Shown: piece by piece, positions 18,057-28,196 of the stretch | How positions within the stretch are numbered: the stretch's first letter is position 1 | Layout of the letters: every line of letters starts with the position of its first letter | Origin: Oscillospiraceae bacterium | GTDB taxonomy: Bacteria; Bacillota; Clostridia; Oscillospirales; CAG-272 | Length of the DNA: 64,000 nt | Direction of reading: 5' to 3' | Assembly: GCA_015063895.1 (NCBI GenBank) | Contig: SVTG01000006.1 | Coordinates: 1-64,000 of the forward strand | Translations under genes and position numbers: made by a program | Notes under the pieces: model-generated | What the model was told of the DNA's origin: nothing | The model's input: the letters and a program-made list of their open reading frames with translations, nothing else | The model's database searches: none

Positions 18057-18677
18057 ATGAAAAACGATAAAAAAATGACCGTGGTGCTTGCCTCGCGCAA
18101 TAAGGGCAAGTTGGCCGAGCTGTCGCGCCTGCTTGGTGAGCAGCTGGGTGACGTGCTCACGCTCCTCTCGCTTGACGATATCGGGTTTGAGGGTGAGATC
18201 GAGGAAAACGGCACCACCTTTGCGGAAAATGCACTCATCAAGGCGCAGGCGATCGCGGCGCGCGGCTATATTGCCCTGGCCGACGATTCGGGGCTTGCCG
18301 TCGATGCCCTTGACGGGGCACCGGGTGTGTATTCTGCCCGTTATGCGGGCACGCACGGCGACGATGCTGCCAACAATCATAAGCTGCTGGCGGCTTTGGC
18401 TGACGCTACCGACCGCACTGCCTCGTTTGTGTGTGTGTTTGCCTGTGCCTTTCCCGATGGGCGCGCACCCATCGTGGCCGAAGGGCGCGTGACGGGTGAG
18501 ATCCTGACGGCCCCACGCGGCCAAGGGGGCTTTGGCTATGACCCGCTGTTTTACTATCCGCCCTTCGGCAAAAGCTTTGCCGAGCTATCGGGTGAGGAAA
18601 AAAATACCGTCAGCCACCGCGGTGCGGCTGTGCGTGCCTTTGCAGCGCTGCTTGCAGGGGCTGATAAGGAGAATTGA
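18057..18677 (+). CDS. rdgB: XTP/dITP diphosphatase (Ham1/RdgB family)
   Basis: This enzyme clears non-canonical purine nucleotides such as dITP and XTP, releasing pyrophosphate. The 206-residue protein has LASRNKGKLAELSRLL (substrate loop), LADDSGLAVDALDGAPGV with catalytic Asp residues, the GGFGYDPLFYYP motif and SHRGAAVRAF at the C-terminus. It starts 3 bp after ftsY. The start region MKNDKKMTVVLAS has a second in-frame ATG at 18075; neither has a strong ribosome binding site, so the N-terminus is uncertain by six residues. Confidence 0.94.
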   Translation: MKNDKKMTVVLASRNKGKLAELSRLLGEQLGDVLTLLSLDDIGFEGEIEENGTTFAENALIKAQAIAARGYIALADDSGLAVDALDGAPGVYSARYAGTHGDDAANNHKLLAALADATDRTASFVCVFACAFPDGRAPIVAEGRVTGEILTAPRGQGGFGYDPLFYYPPFGKSFAELSGEEKNTVSHRGAAVRAFAALLAGADKEN

Positions 18678-18680
18678 AAA

Positions 18681-18968
18681 ATGTTAACGAGTAAACAACG
18701 CGCAAAGCTGCGTTCTATGGCCTCCACGATGGATACCATTATGCAGATCGGCAAAAGCGGTATCACCGATGCACTGGTCAAGACCGTTTCCGATGCGCTG
18801 GAGGCGCGCGAGCTCATCAAGCTGCGCGTGCTTGAAAACTGCGATCTCGGTGTGCGCGGTGCCGCTGAGGAGCTGGCCGCCCGGACGGGTGCCGAAATGG
18901 TGGCCGTCATCGGCACTAAGTGTATTCTTTACCGCGAGTCCGAGACTAAAAAGAAGATCGAATTATGA
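18681..18968 (+). CDS. yhbY: ribosome assembly RNA-binding protein YhbY
   Basis: This 95-residue single-domain CRM protein (CRS1-YhbY family) is associated with pre-50S particles. It has KQRAKLRSMASTMDTIMQIG at the N-terminus, GKSGITDALV (the GxxG RNA-binding loop equivalent) and IGTKCILYRES near the end. The start follows GATAAGGAG. It overlaps nadD by 4 bp (ATGA). Confidence 0.94.
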   Translation: MLTSKQRAKLRSMASTMDTIMQIGKSGITDALVKTVSDALEARELIKLRVLENCDLGVRGAAEELAARTGAEMVAVIGTKCILYRESETKKKIEL

Positions 18969-19579
18969 TAAACGGTATGATGCGGATCGGCATTTACGGC
19001 GGTACCTTTGCGCCGCCGCACCTGGGGCATATCAAGGCTGCTGAGGCGTTTTTTAAGCAAATGGAGCTTGATCTTTTGTATATCATTCCCACAGCCGTGC
19101 CGCCCCATAAGCAGATCGATGCGGCCGATGATCCCCGTCATCGCCTGGCCATGTGCGAGCTGGCCTTTGGCCACATGCCGCGCGTGATCGTGTCGGATAT
19201 GGAAATTGCACGCGGCGGTAAAAGCTATACCGTTGATACGCTGCGCACGCTGGCCGCCGAGGACAGACGCCTGTTTTTACTGATGGGCACCGATATGATG
19301 CTCACCCTGGATAAATGGCGTGAGCCCGAGGAAATTTTCCGCCTTTGCTATCCCGTGTATATGCGCCGCGAGAGCGACCCCGTGATCGAGGGGCAGATCA
19401 TTGCCAAAAACAGTGAATACCTTTCTAAATACGGCAAGATCGTGCGGCGGATCCCGATGGAGTTTGTGGATATCTCCTCTACCGCTGTGCGCGAGCGCGT
19501 GCGTGCAGGTGAATCGCTTGCCGACGCGGTGCCGGAGAGCGTGATCGCCTATATTGAAAAAGAGGGGCTTTATGTGTAA
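18965..19579 (+). CDS. nadD: nicotinate-nucleotide adenylyltransferase
   Basis: NadD joins nicotinate mononucleotide and ATP to form deamido-NAD, the penultimate step of NAD synthesis. The 204-residue protein has GIYGGTFAPPHLGH with the nucleotidyltransferase HxGH motif (H19-H22), FLLMGTDMML, and the second signature ISSTAVRERVRAG near the C-terminus. The start codon overlaps the yhbY stop. Its end overlaps yqeK by 8 bp. The yhbY-nadD-yqeK-rsfS order is conserved in Bacillota. Confidence 0.96.
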   Translation: MINGMMRIGIYGGTFAPPHLGHIKAAEAFFKQMELDLLYIIPTAVPPHKQIDAADDPRHRLAMCELAFGHMPRVIVSDMEIARGGKSYTVDTLRTLAAEDRRLFLLMGTDMMLTLDKWREPEEIFRLCYPVYMRRESDPVIEGQIIAKNSEYLSKYGKIVRRIPMEFVDISSTAVRERVRAGESLADAVPESVIAYIEKEGLYV

Positions 19580-20222
19580 GGAGATAACCGTTGCGGCGCT
19601 GGATACGCTGCGTGCCCTTGTCGGTGAAAAAATGTCCGAGTATCGCTTTGCCCATACGCGTGGCGTTGAGCAAGCGGTAGGGGAGCTTTGTGCGCTGTAT
19701 CTGCCTGAGGCCGCGCCCCAGCTGCGTGCGGCGGCATTGCTGCACGATATCACCAAGGAATGGCCAAGGGAGCAGGCTGCGGCTTATATAGAGGCACACG
19801 GCATCGCCCTGCGCCCCGATGAGGCGGCAAGCCCCAAGATCTGGCACGGTATCACCGCGCCGTTGGTGATCGCCGACGAATTTTCCGCATTTGCCACCCC
19901 GACGGTGCTGTCTGCCGTGCGCTGGCACACCACGGGCCGTAGCGGTATGACGCTCACCGAGGCTTTGCTGTATCTTGCCGATTATATGGAGCCCACCCGT
20001 ACCTTTGCCGACTGTGTGGCGCTGCGTCAAGCCTTTTTTGAGGCTGAGCCTGAAAAGATGGATATGGCGGCACGCCTGCGCCATTTGTGGCGGGTGCTGC
20101 TGTTATCCTTTGACGATACGCTGGCGGCGCTAGCCGCCGAGGGCGCACCTGTGTGTGCCGACACGCTGGCGGCGCGTGAGTATGCCGCAAAAATGATCTC
20201 CCGAAAGGAAGCTGAAGTATGA
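19572..20222 (+). CDS. yqeK: HD-domain bis(5'-nucleosyl)-tetraphosphatase YqeK
   Basis: This 216-residue HD-superfamily hydrolase matches YqeK, which cleaves diadenosine tetraphosphate symmetrically. Visible motifs are MSEYRFAHTRGVEQAV (first His), LLHDITKEW (HD pair), IWHGITAPLV and LYLADYMEPTR (final Asp). The ATG at 19572 lies just after AGAGGGG; a TTG 18 bp upstream lacks a ribosome binding site. It sits between nadD and rsfS, overlapping both. Confidence 0.93.
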   Translation: MCKEITVAALDTLRALVGEKMSEYRFAHTRGVEQAVGELCALYLPEAAPQLRAAALLHDITKEWPREQAAAYIEAHGIALRPDEAASPKIWHGITAPLVIADEFSAFATPTVLSAVRWHTTGRSGMTLTEALLYLADYMEPTRTFADCVALRQAFFEAEPEKMDMAARLRHLWRVLLLSFDDTLAALAAEGAPVCADTLAAREYAAKMISRKEAEV

Positions 20223-20599
20223 ATGAAGAAATGATGGCAGGCGAACAGCTGCCCTCGCTGGCAGATGCCACCGCGGCTGAGCTCGCCGAGGCTTGTCGCG
20301 CTGTGCTTGACAGTAAAAAGGCCGCCAATATCGCGGTGATCTCGGTACAGGGGCGCAGCGATATTACCGATTTTCTGGTGCTTGCCACAGGCACCTCGGC
20401 GCCCCACGTGAAGGCGCTGGCAGACGAGCTTGAGTATAAGCTCTCGCTGCGCGACGTGCACCCCCTGCACGCCGATGGCGTTGGTACGCGTTCGTGGCAG
20501 ATCGTCGATTACGGTACCGTGATGGTGCACGTATTTGACCGTGAATCACGTGAATTTTTTAACCTTGATAAATTATACAAAGAAACGACCGAGGAGTAA
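20219..20599 (+). CDS. rsfS: ribosomal silencing factor RsfS
   Basis: RsfS binds protein L14 on the 50S subunit and blocks 30S joining when nutrients are scarce. The 126-residue protein shows the family core AANIAVISVQGRSDITDFLV, ATGTSAPHVKALADELEY and WQIVDYGTVMVHVFDRESRE. Its ATG overlaps the yqeK stop by 4 bp, and leuS begins 2 bp after its stop, so it is tightly coupled on both sides. Confidence 0.95.
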   Translation: MNEEMMAGEQLPSLADATAAELAEACRAVLDSKKAANIAVISVQGRSDITDFLVLATGTSAPHVKALADELEYKLSLRDVHPLHADGVGTRSWQIVDYGTVMVHVFDRESREFFNLDKLYKETTEE

Positions 20600-20601
20600 T
20601 T

Positions 20602-23004
20602 ATGAGATACGATTTCGCCGCTATTGAAAAGAAATGGCAGGAAAAATGGGACAAGGCAGGGATTTTCCACGCCAAGGACAACGACAGCCGTAAAAAGTTC
20701 TACGGTCTGGTAGAATTTCCGTACCCCAGCGGTGCAGGCATGCACGTGGGGCACATCAAGGCCTACTCGGGGCTTGAGGTCATCAGCCGCAAGCGCCGTA
20801 TGGAGGGGTATAACGTCCTGTTTCCCATCGGCTTTGACGCTTACGGCCTGCCCACCGAGAACTACGCGATCAAAACGGGCATTCACCCCCGTCAGGTGAC
20901 CGATAATAACATTGCCAAGTTCACCCAGCAGCTGCGCCGCGTGGGCTTCTCCTTTGACTGGGAGCGTGTGGTCGATACCACCGAGGAGGGGTACTACCGC
21001 TGGACGCAGTGGATCTTCCTTAAAATGTTTGAAAACGGCCTGGTATTCCGCGATACCGCGCTTGTAAACTACTGCCCCTCGTGTAAGGTCGTGCTTTCCA
21101 ATGAGGATTCGCAGGGCGGCAAGTGCGATATCTGCCACAGCGATATCGTGCAAAAATCCAAGGACGTTTGGTATCTGCGCATCACCGCTTACGCCGATAA
21201 GCTTTTAAAGGGCCTTGAGGAGGTAGACTATCTGCCCAATGTCAAGATGCAGCAGGTCAACTGGATCGGCAAATCGACGGGCGCCTTTGTGAATTTCTCG
21301 CTCTCGGGCACCGATGAGAAGCTGCGCATCTACACCACCCGTCCCGATACGCTCTTTGGCGTGACCTTTATGGTCATGGCACCCGAGCACCCCGTGCTTG
21401 ACAAATACCGCGACCGCATCACCAATGCCGCCGCGCTTGACGAATACCGCGAGGCGTGTGCGAAGAAGACCGAGTTTGAGCGCACGCAGATGAATAAGGA
21501 TAAGACCGGTGTGAGGATCGAGGGTCTTGCCGCCATTCACCCCATCACGGGCAAGGAGATCCCGATCTATATTTCCGATTACGTGATGATGGGCTACGGC
21601 ACGGGCGCCATTATGGCAGTGCCCGCACACGATGACCGCGACTTTGCCTTTGCCACCAAGTTCGGCATTGATATCATTGAGGTGATCAAGGGCGGGGACG
21701 TAACCAAGGAGGCCTATGCCGGCGACGGCGAGATGGTCAATTCGCAGTTCTTAAACGGCCTTACCGATAAAAAGACCTCGATCGCCCGTATGATCGAGGA
21801 GCTGCAAAAGCTTGGCGTTGGCGAGGCAGGCGTACAGTATAAGATGAAGGACTGGGCCTTCAACCGTCAGCGTTACTGGGGTGAGCCGATCCCCGTGGTG
21901 CACTGCCCCACGTGCGGTATGGTGGCCGTTCCCTATGAGGAGCTGCCGCTCCGCTTGCCGCCCGTTGAGAACTTTGCCCCCGGTGAGGGCGGTGAATCTC
22001 CCTTGGCCAAGATCGAGAGCTTTGTGAATTGCAAGTGCCCCAAGTGCGGCGGTGCTGCCAAGCGTGAAACCGATACCATGCCCCAGTGGGCAGGCTCCTC
22101 GTGGTACTTCCTGCGTTATATCGATCCGCTGAACGCCGATTGCCTGGCCGACCCCGAGAAGCTGAAGTACTGGCTGCCCGTTGACTGGTATAACGGCGGC
22201 ATGGAGCACGTGACGCGCCACCTCATTTACAGCCGCTTCTGGCATAAGTTTCTTTACGATATCGGCGTCGTGCCGACGGCTGAGCCCTATGCCAAGCGTA
22301 CGGCGCAGGGCCTCATTCTCGGCCCCGACGGGCAGAAAATGTCCAAATCCCGCGGCAACGTGGTAGACCCCAACGACGTCGTGGATACCTTTGGTGCAGA
22401 TACCCTGCGCGTTTACATTCTCTTTATGGGCGATTATGCCTCTGCCGCCCCCTGGTCGGAGAGCAGCATGCGCGGCTGTAAGCGCTTCCTTGACCGTATG
22501 GTGCAGCTGCTTGACAAGGCGAAGGGTGAGGGTGTCACCAAGGAGCTGGAGACCCCGTTCCATCGCACCATCAAGAAGGTCACGTCGGATATTGAGGAAA
22601 TGAAGTTTAATACGGCCATCGCCGCGATGATGACGCTGCTGAATGAAATTGACGAGGTCGGTCATCTTACACTTGACGAGTTCAAGACGCTACTCGCGCT
22701 TCTTTGTCCCTTCGCACCGCACGTGTGTGAGGAGCTGTGGGAGCAGATCGGCGGCACGGGCTTCTGCTCGCTTTCCGCTTGGCCCACTTATGACGAGGCT
22801 AAGACCGAGCTTTCCGTGGTTGAGGTCGCGGTGCAGGTCTGCGGCAAGCTCAAGGGCGTTGTGATGATGCCCAAGGGCGCCGATAAGGAGACCGCACTTT
22901 CGCTTGCCAAGGCTGACGCGCGCGTGGCCGCCGCCATCGAAGGGAAGACGACCGTCAAGGAAATCGTGGTGCCCGATAAGATCGTCAATCTGGTCGTCAG
23001 ATAA
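20602..23004 (+). CDS. leuS: leucyl-tRNA synthetase
   Basis: This class I synthetase charges tRNA-Leu. The 800-residue protein has the HIGH-type motif PYPSGAGMHVGHIKAYSG (about residues 40-57), the CP1 editing domain with the TTRPDTLFGVTF motif near residues 245-256, the KMSKS signature GQKMSKSRGNVVDPND, and an anticodon-binding C-terminal region. Two CxxC pairs (near residues 160 and 480) suggest zinc ribbons. It is the bacterial short form. No T-box leader precedes it; only 2 bp separate it from rsfS, so it depends on the upstream transcript. Confidence 0.97.
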   Translation: MRYDFAAIEKKWQEKWDKAGIFHAKDNDSRKKFYGLVEFPYPSGAGMHVGHIKAYSGLEVISRKRRMEGYNVLFPIGFDAYGLPTENYAIKTGIHPRQVTDNNIAKFTQQLRRVGFSFDWERVVDTTEEGYYRWTQWIFLKMFENGLVFRDTALVNYCPSCKVVLSNEDSQGGKCDICHSDIVQKSKDVWYLRITAYADKLLKGLEEVDYLPNVKMQQVNWIGKSTGAFVNFSLSGTDEKLRIYTTRPDTLFGVTFMVMAPEHPVLDKYRDRITNAAALDEYREACAKKTEFERTQMNKDKTGVRIEGLAAIHPITGKEIPIYISDYVMMGYGTGAIMAVPAHDDRDFAFATKFGIDIIEVIKGGDVTKEAYAGDGEMVNSQFLNGLTDKKTSIARMIEELQKLGVGEAGVQYKMKDWAFNRQRYWGEPIPVVHCPTCGMVAVPYEELPLRLPPVENFAPGEGGESPLAKIESFVNCKCPKCGGAAKRETDTMPQWAGSSWYFLRYIDPLNADCLADPEKLKYWLPVDWYNGGMEHVTRHLIYSRFWHKFLYDIGVVPTAEPYAKRTAQGLILGPDGQKMSKSRGNVVDPNDVVDTFGADTLRVYILFMGDYASAAPWSESSMRGCKRFLDRMVQLLDKAKGEGVTKELETPFHRTIKKVTSDIEEMKFNTAIAAMMTLLNEIDEVGHLTLDEFKTLLALLCPFAPHVCEELWEQIGGTGFCSLSAWPTYDEAKTELSVVEVAVQVCGKLKGVVMMPKGADKETALSLAKADARVAAAIEGKTTVKEIVVPDKIVNLVVR

Positions 23005-23030
23005 AATTTACAAAAATTGTGTCTAACCAC

Positions 23031-23059
23031 TTGACACCGCACACGAAAGTGTGTATAAT
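23031..23059 (+). promoter_or_regulatory. sigma-A promoter for rpsU
   Basis: TTGACA (23031-23036), 17 bp, TATAAT (23054-23059): both boxes are perfect. The spacer carries a small CACAC/GTGTG inverted repeat (23040-23053). Confidence 0.9.
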
Positions 23060-23105
23060 AAGAAAAGATTGTTGTTTTGCAACCGCGAGGGGAGGGATAT
23101 AGAAA

Positions 23106-23282
23106 ATGGCAGAAGTGAAACTGAAGGAGGGCGAGTCCCTTGACAGTGCTCTGCGTCGCTTTAAGCGTCAGTGCGCACGTTCCGGTGTTCTTGCCGAACT
23201 TCGCAAGAGAGAGCATTACGAAAAGCCCAGCGTAAAGCGTAAGAAGAAATCTGAAGCTGCACGTAAGCGCAAGTATAAGTAA
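23106..23282 (+). CDS. rpsU: 30S ribosomal protein S21 (bS21)
   Basis: This 58-residue basic protein starts [20 protein letters not shown] and ends in the Lys/Arg-rich [14 protein letters not shown] tail of bS21, a small-subunit protein needed for initiation. The ATG follows a GGGGAGGGA ribosome binding site. It has its own strong promoter and its own terminator, so it is probably monocistronic and highly expressed. Confidence 0.96.
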   Translation: MAEVKLKEGESLDSALRRFKRQCARSGVLAELRKREHYEKPSVKRKKKSEAARKRKYK

Positions 23283-23291
23283 TGAAAAGAA

Positions 23292-23321
23292 AACGCCTAC
23301 GTAGTAACGTGGGCGTTTTTC
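23292..23321 (+). terminator. terminator after rpsU
   Basis: AACGCCTACGT (23292-23302) pairs with ACGTGGGCGTT (23307-23317) with one G-U pair, followed by T's. Confidence 0.88.
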
Positions 23322-23340
23322 ATTATCAAAGGAGAAAACC

Positions 23341-23961
23341 ATGAAGCTGTCAGAACTGAATAAGGAGCAAATTGCGGCTCTTAGCGATGAGAAGAAAACA
23401 AAGATCATCTTCGGCGATCTTGAGGACGACGGCGGTAAGGGCGAGTTCGTCGTGCTGCTCGGTGGACGTCTTTCCTTCCTGTCCGAGCGTGTAGATGCCG
23501 CAGCGCGCCTGTATCACGCAGGTCGCGTGTCTTACGTGGTGCCCTCGGGGGGCGTCGCGTGGGATTTTGAGGGCGGTAAGATCACCGAGGCGGAGTATAT
23601 GAAAAAGCTGCTCCTTGAGCGCGGCGTGCCCGAGGAGGCCATCGTGCTTGAAAACGAGGCAACCACCACCAAGGAAAATATGATCTACGCCACCCTGCAA
23701 ATGAACCGCAAATTAGGGCTTACGGGTATGAAGAAGGCCTACGTGGCAACCTCGCAGTCGCACATGCGCCGCAGTCTGCGCTTTGCCGAGGTGCTGCTCC
23801 CCTCTACGGTGGAGGTGGCGCCCTGCGCGGCGGTGGGCGGTCTTGACGACAAGGACTGTTGGTATAAAACGGACGTTGGCCGTCAGCGTGCCGAGCGCGA
23901 GCTGTATCTTATTAAGGATCAGATCGACCTTGGTATCTTACCCGATATTGATTTGGGATAA
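23341..23961 (+). CDS. YdcF/SanA-type DUF218 protein
   Basis: This 206-residue protein contains a DUF218 domain: VVLLGGRLSFLSERVDAAARLY, VPSGGVAWDFEGGKITEAEYM with an acidic cluster, and NEATTTKENMIYA, followed by YVATSQSHMRRSLRFAE. Related proteins (YdcF, SanA, ElyC) are linked to the cell envelope. This one has no transmembrane segment or signal peptide, so it is probably cytoplasmic. Its substrate is unknown. The ATG follows AAAGGAG. It is convergent with the DUF368 gene. Confidence 0.82.
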   Translation: MKLSELNKEQIAALSDEKKTKIIFGDLEDDGGKGEFVVLLGGRLSFLSERVDAAARLYHAGRVSYVVPSGGVAWDFEGGKITEAEYMKKLLLERGVPEEAIVLENEATTTKENMIYATLQMNRKLGLTGMKKAYVATSQSHMRRSLRFAEVLLPSTVEVAPCAAVGGLDDKDCWYKTDVGRQRAERELYLIKDQIDLGILPDIDLG

Positions 23962-23963
23962 CA

Positions 23964-23998
23964 AAAGAGCCGTGATGCGTGGCATCACGGCTCTTTCT
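23964..23998. terminator. bidirectional terminator between the DUF218 and DUF368 genes
   Basis: A 15-bp perfect stem AAAGAGCCGTGATGC (23964-23978) with GCATCACGGCTCTTT (23982-23996). T-rich tails exist on both strands. Confidence 0.9.
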
Positions 23999-23999
23999 C

Positions 24000-25049
24000 T
24001 TATTTATCCGCAAACGGGTCCTCGGCAGGTGGGGGCGCAGGGGATACGCAGGGCATATCCTTTGCCACATCGGGGGCGATCTCCTGCATCGCGTCCTGCA
24101 CGGTCACGTCGGTGCGCGCGGCGATATTTGCGGCCAGCTGTACGGTTTCGGCGTGCTTGGGCACAAAGCCGAGATAGCGGAAGAGCATCGGCACCCAGGT
24201 AAAGGCAAAATAGCCTGCTGCAAACATGATAAACGCCCAGACCCATGCTTTCCACGAAATGTTGTGGAGCATGGTTTTTTCGTTGGGGTTGTCGATCAGA
24301 CACTTTTTCACGACGATGATCGGTGCCACGGCAACCATGGCAAGATTCACACAGTGCAGCTGGCGCGGGAAGCGCTTGATGAGGTAACGCAGTCCCTTGG
24401 AGAAGGCAAAGGAGCCAATGCCGTAGCCAATGAGGTAGGCGGCCAGCAAAAAGGCACGCGAGAGGTTCAAGGCGGCAAAGTTGCCCACCAGGTCAATAAA
24501 GGCGTAGTAGTAGCCAAGGGCCATCAGTGTTACGGCAAAATCCACACCCGGGATCACGAGCGTTGTGGAGGTAACGATGCCTACGATCAGAATTTTAATG
24601 TGGTCGATGGGGAAGGAGATGGTTTCAAAGGAAACCGAGTCGCCGCCCGTAATGACCATCGCGTAGACCAAAAACAGAGAAGCCACCGTCACCATTACCA
24701 CCCAGTTGGGCCAGCGCTTGAAGTCCTCCTTGCTGTCAGCGGCCATACGCGGCACACTGCCAATGAGAAAGCCGAGCACTGCGGCGATGACGGGAATGGG
24801 GTAATAGATATATAACGTGTTGACCGCCCACGCGCCGCCAAGACACCCAATGCCGTAGCCCGTCAGCAAAAACAGCAAAAAGGTAATGCTCTTTTTCGGT
24901 TGGCTGAAAATGTGGCTGATCGCATAGATCATATCGTAATATACGAACAGCACAATGGCAATGGTGCTGGCGCTGAGGCCGGGTACACCAAGACTGGCAA
25001 AGCCGATCAACATGCCGCGCAATACCAGTGAAAGCTTATTTTTTTCCAT
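24000..25049 (-). CDS. DUF368 integral membrane protein
   Basis: This 349-residue protein is largely hydrophobic, with about eight to ten membrane segments. It begins near GMLIGFASLGVPGLSASTIA, the glycine/proline-rich motif of the DUF368 family, and has a second related motif TTLVIPGVDFAVTLMALGYY, giving an internal repeat. Some DUF368 proteins have been linked to polyprenyl-phosphate lipid translocation; whether this one does that is inference. The C-terminal 40 residues are cytoplasmic and Pro-rich (SPAPPPAEDPF). Confidence 0.85.
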   Translation of the reverse strand: MEKNKLSLVLRGMLIGFASLGVPGLSASTIAIVLFVYYDMIYAISHIFSQPKKSITFLLFLLTGYGIGCLGGAWAVNTLYIYYPIPVIAAVLGFLIGSVPRMAADSKEDFKRWPNWVVMVTVASLFLVYAMVITGGDSVSFETISFPIDHIKILIVGIVTSTTLVIPGVDFAVTLMALGYYYAFIDLVGNFAALNLSRAFLLAAYLIGYGIGSFAFSKGLRYLIKRFPRQLHCVNLAMVAVAPIIVVKKCLIDNPNEKTMLHNISWKAWVWAFIMFAAGYFAFTWVPMLFRYLGFVPKHAETVQLAANIAARTDVTVQDAMQEIAPDVAKDMPCVSPAPPPAEDPFADK

Positions 25050-25171
25050 ATCGTATCCTTATGTGAAGAGATATTTCGGTTCAACCAAAACAGTATAACA
25101 CAAACATATGAATAAACGGTGAATAAATGCAGGGTTATGATAGCCGTTGGCGATCTTTGAACAGAGACCGC

Positions 25172-27181
<2,010 letters not shown>

Positions 27182-27204
27182 TTAGTGCTATATATCTACC
27201 TATT

Positions 27205-27233
27205 ATTATATATCTTTTATCGGCGTTTGTCAA
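27205..27233 (-). promoter_or_regulatory. sigma-A promoter for ligA
   Basis: On the minus strand TTGACA (27228-27233), 17 bp, TATAAT (27205-27210). Confidence 0.85.
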
Positions 27234-27313
27234 CGCGATAAAATTTCTTTTTTCTCTTCCATTTTGCCACAAAATGTGGTAAACTGTTAGTAATATCACT
27301 TGTGAGGGAAAAA

Positions 27314-27814
27314 ATGAAGATCTTAATTGCTTTTGCAGGTAAAACGGGGTGCTCGCGCGAGATGTGCCAACTGCTGGCCACGCACCTGGCACGCCATGAG
27401 GTCACCGTAGCAGACCTTTGTGTGGATACGCCCGACCCTACGGGCTTTGATCACGTGGTGCTGGGTGGGTCTGTACGTATGGGTAAGCTGCCGCGTGCCC
27501 TGTGCCTTTACACAAAAAAATACGGGGCGGCCCTGTCCTGTATGCCGCACACGCTCTTTTTGCTGTGCGCCTTTGCCGACCAGTTTGAAAATTATGCCGA
27601 GATGCTGTTTCCCCAAAGCCTTCTTGATACAGCCGATGAGGTGGTGTATTTCGGGGGAGAGCTGAACGTGTCGCGCCAGCGCGGCTTTTTTGCCAAAATG
27701 CTGACCCGTATGATGCGTAATTCCATTCTGGAAAGTGAAGATGACGAGGCCGCACTCCCCGGTCTTTTGCCTGAGCACGTGCGCTTGCTGGCCGACCGCC
27801 TCTGCGGTCGCTGA
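27314..27814 (+). CDS. flavodoxin-domain protein
   Basis: This 166-residue protein resembles the flavodoxin-domain group that includes HemG-type protoporphyrinogen oxidase. It starts MKILIAFAGKTGCSREMC, where AGKTGCS aligns with the FMN phosphate-binding loop, and has DHVVLGGSVRMGKLPRAL, corresponding to the region contacting the isoalloxazine ring. It ends with PGLLPEHVRLLADRL. No haem pathway genes are nearby, so a general FMN redox role is the safer call. I chose the ATG at 27314 over GTG at 27302, which overlaps the probable ribosome binding site GAGGG. Confidence 0.72.
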   Translation: MKILIAFAGKTGCSREMCQLLATHLARHEVTVADLCVDTPDPTGFDHVVLGGSVRMGKLPRALCLYTKKYGAALSCMPHTLFLLCAFADQFENYAEMLFPQSLLDTADEVVYFGGELNVSRQRGFFAKMLTRMMRNSILESEDDEAALPGLLPEHVRLLADRLCGR

Positions 27815-27870
27815 TGCCAAAAGGCGCGTGGCGTGACAGCCAAAAAACTTAAAAAAAGGGAAAAAAGGTG

Positions 27871-27899
27871 TTGACAAATGCCTTTTCTTATGGTATGAT
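27871..27899 (+). promoter_or_regulatory. sigma-A promoter for tRNA-Lys
   Basis: TTGACA (27871-27876), 17 bp, TATGAT (27894-27899), about 18 bp before the tRNA 5' end. Confidence 0.82.
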
Positions 27900-27917
27900 A
27901 TACGGGTGCAATGAAAT

Positions 27918-27993
27918 GCCCCTGTAGCTCAGCCGGTAGAGCACTTGACTTTTAATCAAGGTGTCCGGAGTTCGATTCTCCGCAGGAGCACCA
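27918..27993 (+). tRNA. tRNA-Lys (anticodon TTT), CCA encoded
   Basis: The cloverleaf is clear: acceptor GCCCCTG (27918-27924) with CAGGAGC (27983-27989), D-arm GCTC/GAGC, anticodon stem CTTGA/TCAAG with loop CTTTTAA (anticodon TTT), T-arm CGGAG-TTCGATT-CTCCG, discriminator A and encoded CCA. The acceptor stem has one mismatch, C3 opposite A70; the other six pairs are good. Its 3' end is copied in the repeats that follow. Confidence 0.96.
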
Positions 27994-27995
27994 CC

Positions 27996-28027
27996 AAAAA
28001 AGGCACCCCGTTCGGGGTGCCTTTTTT
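27996..28027 (+). terminator. terminator after tRNA-Lys; outer arms extend to the tRNA 3' end
   Basis: AAAAAAGGCACCCC pairs with GGGGTGCCTTTTTT across a GTTC loop. The pairing can continue outward with a 3-nt bulge: GCAGGAGCACCA (27982-27993, the tRNA acceptor and CCA) with TGGTGCTCCTGC (28027-28038). The readthrough RNA could therefore hide the tRNA 3' end. Confidence 0.9.
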
Positions 28028-28030
28028 GGT

Positions 28031-28193
28031 GCTCCTGCGGGGGCAGCAAACTGCGATGGAAGATTCCGTCTTTACTTTAAAATCTGCTATCGCTATGGCG
28101 AATCTTCAATGGCACACGCGTAGCGTGTGAATGGAGTTCGATTCTCCGCAGGAGCACCACCAAAAAGCCCCCCACCTCGTGTGGGGGCTTTTT
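28031..28193 (+). repeat. tRNA-like tandem repeat unit 1 (with terminator)
   Basis: The first 129 nt (28031-28159) can fold like a tRNA end: GCTCCTG (28031-28037) pairs perfectly with CAGGAGC (28149-28155), the T-arm TGGAG-TTCGATT-CTCCG (28132-28148) abuts it exactly as in a tRNA, and ACCA follows. Between are three further arms: GCAG-CAAA-CTGC (28043-28054), GAAGATTC/GAATCTTC (28059-28066 with 28100-28107), and CACACGC-GTA-GCGTGTG (28113-28129). There is no anticodon arm. The 34 nt at 28133-28166 match the real tRNA-Lys 3' end and its flank (27967-28000). A C-rich terminator hairpin ends the unit (28162-28193). Confidence 0.85.
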
Positions 28194-28196
28194 GGT

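Noticed and set aside
20602..20640. T-box leader for leuS
   Set aside because: Only 2 bp separate leuS from rsfS, leaving no room for a leader.
28031..28159. tmRNA
   Set aside because: The unit is far too short, has no tag-peptide reading frame and lacks the tmRNA Ala acceptor features.
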